From positions 14,884,780 through 14,948,779 of the forward strand of contig NC_067291.1 of the NCBI RefSeq assembly GCF_020740795.1: 64,000 bases of DNA, written 5' to 3'. The notes beneath the pieces were generated by a model. It was not told where the DNA came from, ran no database searches, and saw only the letters and a program-made list of their open reading frames with translations. The DNA is from Apus apus (Eukaryota > Chordata > Aves > Apodiformes > Apodidae). Below are positions 1 through 13,507 of the stretch, one piece after another. Numbering within the stretch: position 1 is the stretch's first letter; each line of letters starts with the position of its first letter. The translations under genes were made by a program, and so were the position numbers.

Positions 1-3000
1 AGCACTCTGTTCCCCCTGGTACTGGGAGTAACAAAATGATAAAACACAGGCACAAGGAACAAGTTTGTCTTCATAAATCTAAAAGGCAGACATTGAAAAA
101 ATGCCAGATTTCTGAGAAATTAACACCCTCTTTCATCATCCAATGAATAAGGCCCTCTGTCTCTTAAAAAAACACATTTTAAGCTATTTTTAAATATATT
201 GAAAACTATTTAAAGAAATCAAGATATTTTAAAAAGAACTGTTGACTTTACTGATTGTGCCCTACTTATTTTTCCACACTGGTGCCTATTTTAAGAGTAG
301 CAACTGGCATTTATAGTCACCTCTCTGTTTATTTCACTAAAGTAAAGGCACCGCTCAGCTTCATTTTCACAGACCCAAGCCATTTTAAAACATCAAAGGC
401 ACCTCACATATTGCTCCACTGCTGGGTACATACAAACAGACCTGAGCTGTGAAACTGCAGCAGGGCAGCACTATTTTTATGGATTCCAATGCTCAGTCCA
501 CTTTGTGTCTTTTTAATGTTGTCTTAGTAAACACGCAGAAGATTAGAAGCTTTGTCAAGAGTCAACCCAAAGCAACAGCATTACAGCTGGAAGGGCAAGT
601 GCCACAGACTGAAGACAGGACAAAGACAGAGTATTTGGGGCAGGAGAGCAGACCATGGCCTGGTGAAACCCCATTTTTGAGGTTACAATGTCTAAGATAC
701 TCCAGATTTAATTTTGCTTGCTTTCTTATAAAAACTCTTTGTATCACACAGTCTTAAAGATATCTGGTTTGGAGTGCAGTAGTCCCTTGGGAGCCTGCGT
801 TTACTAGCACTGGTTACTGATGGTTTGTCTGGTGATGATGGTGAGTTTGGAGGCAAGGAAGGGAGGGACACAGCCACTTACATCACCTCTTTGCAGAGAC
901 CAGAAAGGGTGGCTCTGATCCAACACTTTGCAACACGCCTGGGGATCCTGAAGCCAAGACATGACACCACGGAGAAGAGAGAAAAACACACGCAGCAGCG
1001 AGGAGCATTCTTGGAAGTGAAGACCACGTCAGGGACCTCAGCCCTGGAGTTGTTTTTAAAGCATACAGCAGTGGCCTCTGCTGGCTCTGATCAGGACATC
1101 AGTTCTGTTTCTTTTTGCTGTTTTTCTCCCTGCTCTGATGGGGCTGCCTGCAGCAAGGACCAGACTTTGCAGGGTGCAGGTCTCTGTTTCCCAAGGGAAA
1201 AGCATGAGCCAGAGAGGAAGAAACGACTTTGCAGGATGCACAACAGCACTCATTGGGACCCTGGCTATTTTGGCACACCCAAAGTGGGACTGACAAGAGG
1301 GTTGACGAAGCTATTCCTGAATAGTCATCTGAAGTGAAGCTGAGAAGTGACGCTGAGATGTGCTGCCTCTTGGGCTGAGCAACCAGGACCATTGCTGTGC
1401 AGCTTTCCTAAAGTCTGTGCGCAACCTGAGCTCTCGTCCCAGCTTTGCCAGTCAGGCAGGGATCAGACACTTGCTCCCCAAGGCAGGACTACGGCTGCCA
1501 GCCCAGCTTCTTCCCAAACGCTCCCCCTGCCTGTCCTGAGTAGTGTGGGAGACTGAAGTGGAGTGGAGTACAAGGGATCCCCTCCTTCCACCCACACATC
1601 CCTGAGGGATGGAGCTTTCAGGAGCCACCTTTTCCTCCGAAGAACCTCCCTGTTTCACACCATGTTTCTGCCCGTGCTGCCTGCAGGCAGGAGTGACAGA
1701 CCTGTCTGGATTCATAGTGCAGTGGGATGTGCAGGCAGCTGCTTTCACATGCACATCTTTGGTTTCAAGGCCCATTTCTACTTAGAACTGTTCCTTTGAA
1801 TTGTGCATCCTTCGGCCACTGAATTTCAGGTGGCTTTCAGAGCTGCCAATACTGACCTTCCTGGCTTCTTTCTGCCATCCCCAAGGGAACACTGCTCTGT
1901 GCTTTGAGGGGAGGCCTGGGCAGGCAAGTGCCATGGCCACCATCACCCAGCCTGGTAGGAGCAGCACCCAGAGCTCCCTACCAGGCTGCTTGGCTTGGCT
2001 GCTCCCCCCACCACCTGCCATCACTCCTGTGACCCTCTCAAGAGCACAGACCTGACACCTTCCAACAGCAGCTACTCCTTTAATACCATGTTACTGTTGT
2101 ATTTATGTATTTATGATCAACAGCCCAGAGCAGCTGATAAACCCTAAATTTTAGGGCTATAGGCGGAGTCATGGTCACGTGCTGAAGGCTCCTGCATCTG
2201 CTCTCCAGCTGCTCACTTCCCCAGGCCATCCAAGAAGATATTGGGTAAGGGAGTCAAAGGCTTGTGGGAGTGCTGTGGCAAGCTGCCCCCCATATTAAGC
2301 AGCCTTTAATTTGGCCCTGGCTGGGAGGAAGTGACAAGGACAATGCAGAGATCAGACACTCAAATTTTTTGTGCTCGGTGTGAATATTTTACATGCTTGT
2401 CAAGCTGTGCAGTAAACGATGAAGGGCTGTAGCCAGCTGTAATTTAACACAGTGGGATCAACCCAATATGAAGAGCAACAGACTGTATCTTTCCTCCATA
2501 TGTACATTGAAACAAACACTTTATTGATTTAAACATTTCTCATCGTTTATGGGAACAATTTATCACCACAGTCTTTTAAAGCATCCCATTTTGTACTTTA
2601 AGCTGCTCATGGGTTCAAGGATCACAAGCTTTTTCAACTTAAAATGGTGAAGCATTGCAGCAAAACAGGGGATGGCCCCACTCTGAGGGAATCTGCATAA
2701 TTATTGCTCTTTATTACTTGCTTTGCACTGAAATTTCTTTTAGCACTCTTTAGGACAAAAAAAATGAAGCAGGTCCATTGAGTTGCAATTGAAACAGGGG
2801 AGCCAGAGCAGATAACGTGCACAGGTCAAGGGCTGTGTTGGGAATATCTGTCCATCCCTCTGACTGCTTTGTAAGTCTCCAACAAAAGGTTTCTTACAGC
2901 AAGCATTGCAAAATGGAAGTTCAGATGCCCCACCTCCTTCTTCATGAGCGCTGATATATCAATACCACCTACATGGTCTAACCCTGGGACAGAGGCAGGG

Positions 3001-4559
3001 TTATCTGTTGAGTTAAATTATCTTTCTAAGGAGTCTGAGTCTTCACATTCTGAATTTTAATATTTGTTCTTGAAACAAAAAGTGCTTTACCTTAGCTATT
3101 GAACCCAGATGTTCTCCCTTTGCTGTTCTTTCTTTAAAATTACCAGATTTGAAGTAGATACACTTGCTCATTTTCTTTTTAGGTTTAAACCTGTCCCACT
3201 CTTAAGATTTTATTCTTTGCAGTGAGGGATAAAAACTGCTATTTAAATAAAAAGCTGAGATGTCTGATTAATCCCATGACTCCAGAAGCTGGGACTTTAA
3301 GAAATGAAAGTAAATGCTGTGAGGCTTGTGATGACATTGCAGGTTTAACTGTGGGTGTTGCTGTGAATACTGGCTGCCATTTGGCTTCACAACTCAGCAG
3401 GGGATGGAAAATCTGGCAAACCTTTTTTTCCTTTTCTTTTCTTTTTGGTTTTTGATTTTGGTTTATGTGGGGTTTTTGTTTGTTTGTTTCTGCCTCTGTC
3501 TGTTGTTGCAGGAACAAAAACGTAAATCACAAGCCCTTGGCACCAGGTGGGATTTTGCACTCTACTGGGTCCTGGTGCTAAATTACATTTCCTCAGATCA
3601 TTTGCTCCCTTATTCATCAACCAGCAAGAAATATGAGGCTGCAAAGGGTGTCTACACATGACTGTGTGGCTGTGCGCGACTGCCTGTTTGTCTTTGGTCC
3701 CACATCTAACATGGTCAGGTCCAAAACATATTTGAGAAGTGCTTAAAAATGGTGTTGTAGCTTAGATCATTCTACCTCCACTAAAATAACAGCATGAGGG
3801 GATGTGGTAGCTGCCTGGCAGTCCAGCCAAGACTTATGACATGATGCTCTGCAGTGCTGGGAATTGGAGATAGGCAAGTCTGACCAGACCTGGGACCCTT
3901 GGTGCTTTCTACCTGTGCTGAACTGTGTCTGGCCACCATGCAATTGTCCAAAGAGTAGCTGCAGTGTTGAATTGGTTTCTGGTCCAGTCTTAAAAAGTCA
4001 CACAATCTTAAAAAATCAAGCTATGAAGGCCCTTAGGCCTACAGCCTGCTGCCCCCAGGCACCACCAGGTCAGCATCTGTGTGACATTTCTGTGGGCAAG
4101 CATCCCCTGTGCCAGGGGCAGGCAGCCCTGGACCCACAGCTCAGCCCTGTCTGTGCAGTGACCAAGCTATTGCTCCAATCCAGTCCTACATTAACCCTGT
4201 TATTCCCCAAGCCCATTTTGTCACAGTTGTGTTTGAGTTGCTCTTTGCACCCGCTAATGTCTGACCTTCGGCCAGAGTGGATGACATCTAAAAAGATGCT
4301 CCAAGAGCTCTACAAGAGCTAACCCCAAACTTGAAGTCACAGGGGTCCCTGTGCCCAAACTAGCTCTGTACAAGGTTTTGAAATAGCCACTTTTCTAAGC
4401 CAGATGCCTCTAAAGACCTGAAGGCAGAGGAAGGAGCTAAGCACATCTTCCCACTGCTCCAGCCCCACCACCAGGACTGTGCTGTCTCACCCTCTCCAGC
4501 CCAGCCCCAGGCATGGCAGCAAGGGCAGGCTGTGCAGAAGCGATGCTGGCCTAGAGAGA

Positions 4560-4680
4560 GGAGCAAACGCTGGCCCAGACGGGGCGGGTAACGCTGCGAT
4601 TACTCAGCGCTGAGTGGCTGAGCTCCCAGCCCGGCGGTGCCAGGCACGGAAGAGGCGTTGCTGGTCCAGGAGCACGGGCA
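4560..4680. promoter_or_regulatory. small CpG-rich patch with GC box and palindrome
   Basis: A short cluster of CpGs in CpG-poor surroundings, with an Sp1-type GC box GGGGCGGG (4581-4588) and a perfect 12-base palindrome CTCAGCGCTGAG (4603-4614). It could be a distal element or a remnant promoter. No transcript can be inferred. Confidence 0.25.
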
Positions 4681-6944
4681 GCCAAGGCAGAGCTGGAGCT
4701 TTACCCTGGGCAGGAGAGGGGCAGGCACAGGGGTATCTGGGTGAGCAGCCAGTAGACCCCTGCATCCACATCCCTTCTCCCCCAGGAGGAGGCAATTTTC
4801 AAATAGGAGAGTCTTGCCTAGTGCCATCTGAGCAGAGTTAGGCATAAATCCCGCGTTTGACATCTCTGGTTGTCCCTGTACCCCTTTGGACACCAGCAGT
4901 AGCAAGTTTCAGCAGTGCTGGAGTTCAGGTAGCACAGACACAGCCTGACAGGGGCTCATTCCAAAGTGATATCATTTAGAAACAATTCCTAAGAAATAGG
5001 TCCCAACTAGCAGCAAGGAGTTTGCCTCCAGGCAAACAGATGCTGGTTCAGGGCTGTTATCAGGTAAAGCGCGTGGGTGAAAAACCTTCTCTGCAGCTTG
5101 TCTGTTGCCATGAGAAGAAGCAAACAAAGCAGGGACAAGGCTGGACTCCAAACAAATGAGGCTGCTGACTGGCTGGCATCATGTCCCTGCTAAAGACAGT
5201 GATGAGATGCTCCTTCTGATGAGAGTTGGGGCTATGCTCTTGGCAGGCAGGTGCTCCAGCAAGAGCAAGCATCTCCAGGGCTTGGGACCCAGCAATGCCA
5301 GGAAGGTAAATGGTGATTAGAAAGGCAAAAAGAAGTTGAATTTAAATTTGCTTCACTTTCTCTCTTCTCTTCCACTATTCATATGCAGCAGCAGGAACCC
5401 TGGGCTCTCCCCACAGTGGGAAGCATCAGTCATGTCTTCTTGTGTCCCCTCTTCTGCTCTGCAGCACAGTATTTGCTTCTCTGATTATTCATGCATGGAA
5501 TTGCTGCTGGAGGCATCATACCAAAGACTGCAGGTGACCTTGGAGGCATGTGAGTCTCTAAGCAAATGAAATCCTCAGCTGGTTCCAGCTCTATGATTGT
5601 GTCTTGGGCTGAGAGGCTCTGAAAAGGCACCAGAGATCCATTTGTGACCTGGTCTGACCAAAGGTCATATTTTCACAAGAGCATTTAGCAGTCAGAACTT
5701 TTTTTTTTTTTTCTTAAACAAAATAGAGAGCAATGAAAACATGTTCACCATTTGCTCAGAATTGGCTTTTCCAGCTCGTTTGCAGCACCTTCAAGCAGCC
5801 AAGATGCAAGGAGGAAAAAACAAACAAAACCAACGAGAAGATGTTTTACATATGGACAGGACACACAGCAAAACTACAAGGAAGTGATTTAAAGCATGGA
5901 AGTGGAGACCTCCTCCACCTCCCCTGTCCTCTTTGCATAAGAAGGTGCTGTGCCTACAGAGATACATCATGGTTGGTTTTTGCAGCTCTGGGAAACTATG
6001 TGCTTTGGAAGGAGAACTTCTAGACAGCAAGTACACATCTGGGCAGATGCACACATATGGTGGAGGGACAGGATTAAGGGAGTGGAGCTCAAAGTCTGTG
6101 ATTCCTCGGGAGATCTTGTTTCTTAAACAGTGTTGGACAGTGCTGACTCCTTGTTCAACTGATACGCAGGTGTCTCTCAGCTACTGTGTTTCGGTTTTGC
6201 ATGTTGCTTAAGAGTTCAAGCTCTGTGCTTTCCACTAAAAATGAATACTTCCTTGTTGTTCTGCAGTGGTGGGGCACAGCTGTGTTTAGGAAAGCCATCT
6301 ACATGATGTGGAACATCTACTAGCTGCCTGGTCTCCCTGAGTGCTCTCTCAGTGACACTTGGCTGTGGACTGTCCTCAGGAACTGCAAACCGATGGATGC
6401 CCCAGAAGCTCAGAGCAGGACTAGGCCTTATCTCTAATGTAATTCCAGATTATGTGATATGAAAAACATGGTCTGGAAATCACATGAGAGCCAGCTTTCT
6501 CATGGGGTATCCAACCAGTCCTGCTTCCAGCTGTACAAGACAAAAGCATCTTTATTATCATTGAGCAAGCTTGTGTGTCCATCCCTACTGAGAATATTAT
6601 TTCCCATGTATCTTAGCAGTGGTGTTTGTGGTCACATGCTGACCTGTCACACTGTCTGTTGAGAGCTTCTGAGACTGTGGTTTTACATGTAGCTAGGGAG
6701 GATATAAACATGAGTCATGTAACTCCCAAACTGTGTGTTTTCTTCATTAGCTTCAGTAAAAAGGTATCACACACTTTGCAAACCCAAAAGCTTGTGGGTT
6801 TCCTTTTAGTCTTACCCAGGGGGCTAGATGAAAGGAGGAGACTATCTAAACTCTGCTAAGGAAATTCCTGTTCCAAGACACACATGCATATGCAAGTCGC
6901 ATCCAGATGGATCCTGAGGAGAGGGGGAACATGGTCTGGGGAAC

Positions 6945-6966
6945 GGTCAGTTAATGGTCAGTTAAT
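6945..6966 (+). repeat. 11-base direct duplication
   Basis: GGTCAGTTAAT occurs twice in tandem. Minor local duplication. Confidence 0.75.
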
Positions 6967-7528
6967 CATGGGGCTCTGGGAGGCAGTGAGTGGTTTGTTC
7001 CATCCGAGCAGCTCCCTGAAGGACTTCCAGGTAACAAGAGAGGCAGTCATGAGTATGGGTGGATCCTCGTTATATTTGTTTATGTAAACCTGCAATATTA
7101 TATAACATGAATATTAGACCAAAGCCGGGCTGAAAGTAGGAAAGCAAATCCCCTCCCTTCTTAAAAGTAGCTCACATGCTGGCCCAGCATTGCAGCCGAA
7201 CACCTGCATTCCCATCTGCACCCACCAGTCTGCTCCAAACAGAAACACTGCACTCAAAATACGAGCAAACCCAGGGCAGGAACTGACCTCTGCACATTCC
7301 CACCCGCACCTCCCCAGAGCTCCCCCTCCTGAGGGAAAACACAGAGGCAAGCCCCAGGGGACGGTGACACCTGGGTGCTAGAACACAGCTACTGAAATCA
7401 CTTTAAAATAAAAAATACCCGTGAGTGCCTCTGCTGCCACAATACTGTTGTGCTTCCAGCTCCCCAGCCAGCTGCTATCTCAGGTTTTTATGCTGAGCGA
7501 CCTGTAGTTTTGGTGGTGTTTTTCTGTT

Positions 7529-7553
7529 TGTTTGTTTGTTTGGATTTTTTTGT
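7529..7553 (+). repeat. (TTTG)n simple repeat
   Basis: Several TTTG units in a T-rich stretch. Simple low-complexity DNA. Confidence 0.7.
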
Positions 7554-7604
7554 TTGCCTTTTTTTCTCTTTGCTGGTGGACAGAGGTTATTAGGCAGCTG
7601 CTGA

Positions 7605-7660
7605 ATTCCCCAAGGCCGGTGTCGTGTGCCGGGAGCCCGCCGGGTTGCGCAGCAGCATCC
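7605..7660. promoter_or_regulatory. small CpG-rich patch
   Basis: Several CpGs within about 50 bases (around GGCCGGTGTCGTGTGCCGGG and following). No TATA or clear initiator nearby. Function unknown. Confidence 0.15.
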
Positions 7661-8149
7661 CCTCCATCCCAGCTCCCTTGCTGCCACCTGCTGCAGGCGG
7701 GTCCCCACTGCAGACAGTTTCACAGAGTTAAAAGGCGATGCTTCAAATGCCTGAAACATTTCTAGGATGGTCAGGAGGCCTTTCTTCGTGCAAGTTCCAT
7801 TCGTACCAATGAATACATCTCCCTGCCCCTTTCCCCCTCCGGCTGCATTCCCGGAGAGCAGCCTGGCTGTGGTGCTTTCTGCCCAGCGAGGTTCCTGTCC
7901 ATCAGGATGCAGGCAAAGCCCCAGTGCACATTAAACTCATTAAAGTCCCTTCTGGTAGAGCTTAGATCAGCCTTGTGTATAGGACGTGAGGCAAAGACAT
8001 GAGTTAACGGCTAAAGTGATTTTCTTTTGAAAAAACCCAAAGTTCCTCTTTTCCTCTTTTATTGAAGGATGGGGAGACCCCTCTTCTTCCCTCAAGGAAA
8101 TTCCCCAGGAAGTGTATCTTCAAGAAAAAAGGCTCTTCAGAGAAGTGAG

Positions 8150-8166
8150 AAAAAAAAAAAAAAAAA
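8150..8166 (+). repeat. poly(A) run
   Basis: About 17 A in a row. No retroposed sequence is recognisable upstream of it, so it is listed only as a homopolymer. Confidence 0.7.
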
Positions 8167-9396
8167 GAAACATGAACCCCACCTTTCTCTGTCTCTTTAC
8201 ATCTGGAATTACAGGTTCATATTTAACTTCTCTGTAATGTAATAAAGCATATTTTCTTACAATCTTAGATGCCCACATCTAACAGAGTGTTCCTAAAAAT
8301 TACTCAGATTAAATGAGTGTTGTATGCCAGGTTTAGACAATTTACTGTAGCTACAGAGTAATTGTGGAAATATAGGAAGGTTTTGTGGTGTTTATGGGTA
8401 ATTCATATTGAAAACCAGCCATTACACTGGTATCTGGAAAGCTACTGGCAGTGGTGTTATCTGTTCTGTATAGTGAAACAGAATGGAACCATCTGTAACT
8501 ATCAGCTGTATCATGATCCATACAGAGGAAGAGCAGATTTAAGATTAATATTTATTGAATGTAACATATAGAATAAAAATATTTATCTGTATATATATAC
8601 ATAAATGAGGAGAAGAAATGTTAATGATGTAGGATTTGCATTCTTAATGTACTTAGTTGTCTAACTCATAAGAAATCTGGATAAAAGGTGTGAGACAGAA
8701 GTGACTGTGTTATGAATTATGCCATGCCTGCTCCTTAGGGCCTGCTTTGTCTCCAAGAATTCCATGTCCTACTGCTACATGAATAATCATGAATTTGCAT
8801 GGGATGTCTGCTGGTTTTATGCTGTTAGATTTTCTCCTTCATTTCTCAAAGAATTGATACCTATGTACATGTACAGTGTGAGAGTAAGCAGGCAATAAAA
8901 TTAAAGAAATCATGTGGTGAAAAAAAGCCACAGAGTGCCAGTGCAGCCATTTCTTGCATATGTTATGCATGATACATAAATGCATAGCTTCTTGACAATT
9001 GGGCTGCCACACATGAAAACAATGTATTTTCTACTTCCCAGTTCCCACTCAGAGAAATCCCACAAATAATACTTACTCAGTTCCCAGCAGCTTCTGATCT
9101 CCTGACTCAGCCCTCTCTGAGTAACAGTCAGGCATGTGCATAACAAAGGACATTAAATATTAATGCAGAGGATTTTGTTGCTGATTGAGCTATTAGCATG
9201 TAGGGAACCATTCATCCTTTCCACATAAATAAACTCTGACTAATGCATTAGAGCTCTGCAAAGTCAGAGTTAACATGACAATATATCCCATCATGTAGAA
9301 CAATGAAAATAGGGAAAGAAAGAGGTGTGTGAAGTGCTCTTTAATGGTTCCCTGCACTTGTATTCGGGATTTTAAACTTTGAGTATCAGAACCATT

Positions 9397-9438
9397 AGAA
9401 AAAGAGGAAGAAAAGAAAGAAAAAGAAAAAGAAAAAGG
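9397..9438 (+). repeat. (GAAAAA)n purine repeat
   Basis: A-rich purine tract with GAAA and GAAAAA units, a pure purine strand over about 40 bases. Confidence 0.8.
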
Positions 9439-9873
9439 GTGATGTTTAAGGCAATGTAGGTGGTAGGCACGCTGCCTTTAGCAGAGCCTGGCTTGAGATG
9501 GCAACAGTCCCGCTTGTCAGTGGGTCCCAGGCTGCCAGCACAGGTCCTACCTCCCACATTAGCTTGGCCCTTACACGAAGACCTGCCAACCTACCCATGT
9601 TTTTCCACTCAGGTCTGTCTTATAGAATGGTTTCTGTTGGATTAGGGAAATTTAAGCACCCTCATCCCTTTACAGTCAACCATTTACAGGTAGTGATGAT
9701 GCTGATGGATGTCCTCTGACATTGCATCTCACCGGCCTGTCACAGCACGCATCAGTGGCAGCTTTTAAGAGCAGTAGCTCTTTGGAAAAATGAAGCTTCT
9801 GTGCCACAAATTGTTTTCAGCTAAGTGCTTACTATCGTGTCATTTTTTATTTTTCTAGTGTGGTATAGTCTCT

Positions 9874-9907
9874 CCAGCTCACTTTTCCAGCTCACTTTTC
9901 CAGCTCA
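9874..9907 (+). repeat. 13-base tandem repeat, about 2.6 copies
   Basis: The unit CCAGCTCACTTTT starts at 9874, 9887 and 9900; the last copy is partial. The copies are perfect, which suggests a recent local duplication. Confidence 0.85.
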
Positions 9908-11984
9908 GGCAAATGGATGTTGCCTCAGTGGCTGCACTTTTGCCCTGAAATCTCAGTGTCAGGGGTGTTGTGTGGGTTTTAGATAATTCAGGAGCCCCTT
10001 TGGCTTGGAGGGCACAGTTGCAGATCCCGGTATGCAGCGTGTACTCTTGTAAATCTCCTCTCCAGGCACGTGATGGGGCTGACATGTGGGAGCACAGGTT
10101 GTGCTGGGATTCCCTGGTCCTCTGAGAGCTTCTGACTGTGCAGTTTCTTGAGTTGCTGCAATAATCAGGAGCTTGTGTCAAGTGAAAAGTGACAGGCTAA
10201 TTTAAGGAAAAAAAAAGTATTATTGATGCTTTGTGAAAACAGAACCTTAGTCAGACGAGCTCAGAATTTCAGTGGAATGTATAAAATGCATTGAGATTTT
10301 TTCCCCCATTTCTCCTAGTTTCAGCAATTAATCTCTCCTTTTAATGTTGGTAATGTGGGTGGCCAGTTTCATGCTGCAGGTGTTACAGAACCCAGTAAGG
10401 GTCTTTTTCTGCTCCTGACCAGCACTGAACAATGTGCAAGCAGGTATATGTATGTGTAAATATCCACATAACCCATCTGAACTGTGGGCATGGAAAGCTT
10501 TCAGAGATCCAGACCCTGACTTCAGCATGATTTCACACAGCAGCACAGTCAACACAAACCCTTGTTTGCTCCCATTTAAGCTGGCCATTTCCCCAAACCA
10601 GCAGCTCTGCCTCTTCCTGGTGTAACCATGTTGACCTGTATACCTATGTGAACAACCATTACACACACATCTGTTTCCCCATGATAGAAGAGCTTACTTA
10701 GTTTTATCCATCTCCACGCCAGGGCCTTATTTGTTGCAGCTCAGCTTTGTTTTCCATTTACTTCTTGCAGTTCTGAAATGGTTGGATTGCTGGATTGCAT
10801 TGATTATATAATCAATATGCTCTTTTAAATAGAAAGATGTTAGGCCTCTCTCTCCTGCTGCCTTCCATGTCAGGCAGCCTGTGAGGCTCTAGTTCCCCAC
10901 TGGCACCCTATGCTTCCATGGAAAATGGTTCTTCCCTGTCTGATGTACCCGGATACAGCCAGCAGTGATTAACAGAGAGACTCACAGTTGTGCCTGGGGT
11001 GCAGAGGTAATTATGAACACTGTTAATCACAATCCAATGGTAAAGAATGCCTCCCAGATTTACTGCCACCCTCCCTGTTGTTCCCCAAATGAGATTCAAT
11101 ACAAATTTACCCAAGCTAGATCTATCCTGCACAGGAAACAGCAAGCAGAGTGGATGCAGAGACTTTTCTGGGAATTGAGAAAAGTCCAGCAGGGACATTT
11201 GGCCAGTCTGTCACATCTTCCCTTGCTTGCAATCCCATCTGTAAGTGGAAGGTGACAGGGAGCAGGGCAGCCCACTTCTGAGGGCAGCTGTGATGGAGCT
11301 TGGAGAGCATCTCTGGGACTGCCCCAAAGTCCTCTCTGGGGAAATGCAGTTATGAACTGCTTTTCTGAGGGGCACTGGATCTGATGCACACCAGCAAAGT
11401 TACTGTCACTTGAAGAATCTGAAATATTAATAAGCCAGAGAATGGTGACAGGCAAGCAAAGTGGTACCCAGTGGCAATGTGACAAGCTGGCTGGCTTTTT
11501 AGTTTTGCCAAGGCCTTGATACTTTGTTACAGGGGTGCTGATAATATTTTGACTTCTGAAATGCTCCCTCATCAAAACAATCAGGGCACTGCACCAAACA
11601 CAAAATGTAATTAAACTAATGCATTGCGCTAGGGAGAATAAAGCTGAACCTTACATTTGAGTTCCAAATTTTAAATGAGTGGATGTGAAAAAATCTAAAT
11701 TAACCTAAATTAAAAACACACTGCAGTTTCCATATAGAAGGGGTGCCACCTGTACAGTCACAGGAACTGTACCAGCAAGCAAACAGATGAAAAGAGAATT
11801 TTCAGACCAAATTTGTAGTGCTGTCAACAATTACAAGCATACCTGAGATGGAGATTCAAATCAGGTGAGCTGAGGGGAGCACAGGCTGTAAAGTACAGGA
11901 CAGAGAAGAAAGGTAGACTGTGTGCCTGGAAAGGTCATGCAAAAAGCCAAAGAAGTGATATCTCTTAGTGCTTATACAGCCTGG

Positions 11985-12115
11985 AGAGACCAGTAGTACC
12001 AGCACTGTATTACAGGTGGGGAAACTGAGGCACAGAGCAGGGAAAGTAGCTTTCTAGTTGTCATCTGCTGACAGACCCAGGATTAGTAGCTGGACTTTCA
12101 GTTCCACTTTGCTCT
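11985..12115 (-). repeat. MIR-like SINE relic
   Basis: The + strand reads as the complement of the MIR core: a TATTACAGGTGGGGAAACTG block followed by AGGCACAGAGCAGGGAAAGTAG and, 25 bases on, a degraded PCCAGGATTAGTAGCTGGACT-like stretch corresponding to the box around the tRNA-derived part. This is the pattern of the ancient amniote MIR family in reverse orientation. It is strongly diverged, so the edges are approximate. Confidence 0.6.
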
Positions 12116-12892
12116 ATCCCTTTTGGCAAGTGCAAGAGATTCATGCTGCCCTGTAAATCCATCCTGGTTTCCTTTCTGAGAAACCTGTGGCTCAATGAAC
12201 ACTTTGGTTTTAGGTTATCACAAGCAGCTATAGAAACCTGCTGAAAATCTTTATTGCTCTTATTATCTGAACTAGTTTGGACATCTCTGCATTGAGAGAT
12301 GTTGCAGGGCGTGGACATTCCTCCCGTGTGCACTGACAATGCTTTCTTAGTAATTAGGAGCTGTGTGTTTTGTTCCCTAGACACCTCCTTGTGTTACCCA
12401 GTTATCTCTTTTAATAATAAAAAACTACTGTGGATGGATTTCCATGGTGGACTACATTCCACACTGTTGTGTCCACATGGTGTTTTGTAAGCACAAAATT
12501 GTATGGACAGTAGAATTTTTCCTGCTGCTGCTCTTCTGGCAGTGGACTCACAAATTATAAACGCAAGGGGATTTTAAACAGAACAGGCTTATCCCACAGT
12601 AGGATTATCCCTGAAACATGGCACCTTCTCCAACTTTACCCTCTAGCCCTCCCAGGGTGTGGGGTCTTGAATGTAGCAGTTGTCTAATATATAAAGAAGG
12701 ATACCAGAAGAAGAGATGAAGGATGCCAGCGTGATACCCGCCCATGCTGGGATTCCCTTCTGCTTACAGCAACTAAAAAAAAAAAAAAATATTAAAAAAA
12801 AATCCCCATGTAATGAAGAACTCTGCTAGAGAGCTGCAACGTTGAGGCGCTGGGTTGGATTTTATTACCGTGATGAAATTACACAAGCTTCG

Positions 12893-12910
12893 CCTCTCTC
12901 TGTCTCTCTC

Positions 12911-12941
<31 letters not shown>

Positions 12942-12944
12942 GCC
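12893..12944 (+). repeat. (CT)n microsatellite in the promoter region
   Basis: About 50 bases of nearly pure CT dinucleotides with two TG interruptions, at the upstream side of the CpG island. It is a pure polypyrimidine tract on + and polypurine on -, which is typical of avian and mammalian core-promoter regions and prone to length variation. Confidence 0.9.
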
Positions 12945-13224
12945 TGCCGTGCAGCTTCTCGCTCTCTCCCCTTCTTGGCTGCCTCCGCACGCTCCCTCCC
13001 CGCTGGCTTTTGCAGCCGGGGTGGGGGAGGCAGGGATACAGGTAGGACAGGCAGCCCTGGGCTCCCTCCCAGCAGCCCTGGTCGGCTGGGATCCCCTGGG
13101 CACATCCCCGGGATGCGGCGCTGGGCAGGACCGCAGCGCTGCTAGAGGAGATGCCAGCGCAGAGCCCCGCTGCTCCTCCCGCCGCCCCGCGCCGCAGCAC
13201 CGCCCGCAACCCGGGCTGCCCAAG
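12945..13224 (+). other. SV2B: candidate non-coding first exon of SV2B (start uncertain)
   Basis: A good donor, CAAG|GTAAGA, sits at 13224/13225 inside the CpG island and is the best splice donor there on the + strand. A second possible donor, ACAG|GTAGGA, lies at 13041/13042. The left boundary is only a guess. No coding role is proposed: the SV2B start codon lies in the next exon with an in-frame stop just before it. Transcript data are needed to choose between the donors. Confidence 0.4.
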
Positions 13225-13280
13225 GTAAGAGCCAGCCGCTCCTGCTGCCGCACTGGAAAGACGGGAGAGGCTGGCAGCCC

Positions 13281-13295
13281 GGGGGGGGGGGGGGG
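13281..13295 (+). repeat. homopolymer run of 15 G
   Basis: Uninterrupted G run just downstream of the candidate first-exon donor. Length calls in such runs are unreliable in assemblies. Confidence 0.85.
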
Positions 13296-13507
13296 TCTCG
13301 GTGCCGAGAGCTGGGCAGCCGGGGAGGCAGCTTTAAGGGCAGGGAAAAGCTCTCTGCAAAAATCAAACCGAAAGATGCGGCTGAAAAAGAGGATGCTCAA
13401 GGGCACGGAGTTGGTGTCTGAGTTGGGATGAAGAGGGGGGAACTGGCGGGGACTCCGCTTGCTTGCTGAGACTGGAGGGGTCAGAGCGGCGCGGAGCAAA
13501 GCAGCAA

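Larger units (their letters stand above)
1..12839. other. non-coding region upstream of SV2B
   Basis: No exon of any recognisable gene on either strand. The longest open frames (for example 170 codons at 825-1337 on +) have no domain, no conserved motif and no flanking splice signals that make sense. Supported contents are simple repeats, two small CpG-rich patches, a 13-base tandem repeat and a MIR-like relic, listed separately. Distal regulatory elements for SV2B may lie here, but sequence alone does not show them. Confidence 0.7.

Noticed and set aside
825..1337. 170-codon open frame on +
   Set aside because: No recognisable domain or motif, no sensible splice sites, and composition like the surrounding non-coding DNA.
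12879..13499. 206-codon open frame on - across the CpG island
   Set aside because: GC-rich islands leave frames open by composition. The translation is dominated by Arg/Glu repeats from the CT tract and by Pro/Ala-rich sequence.
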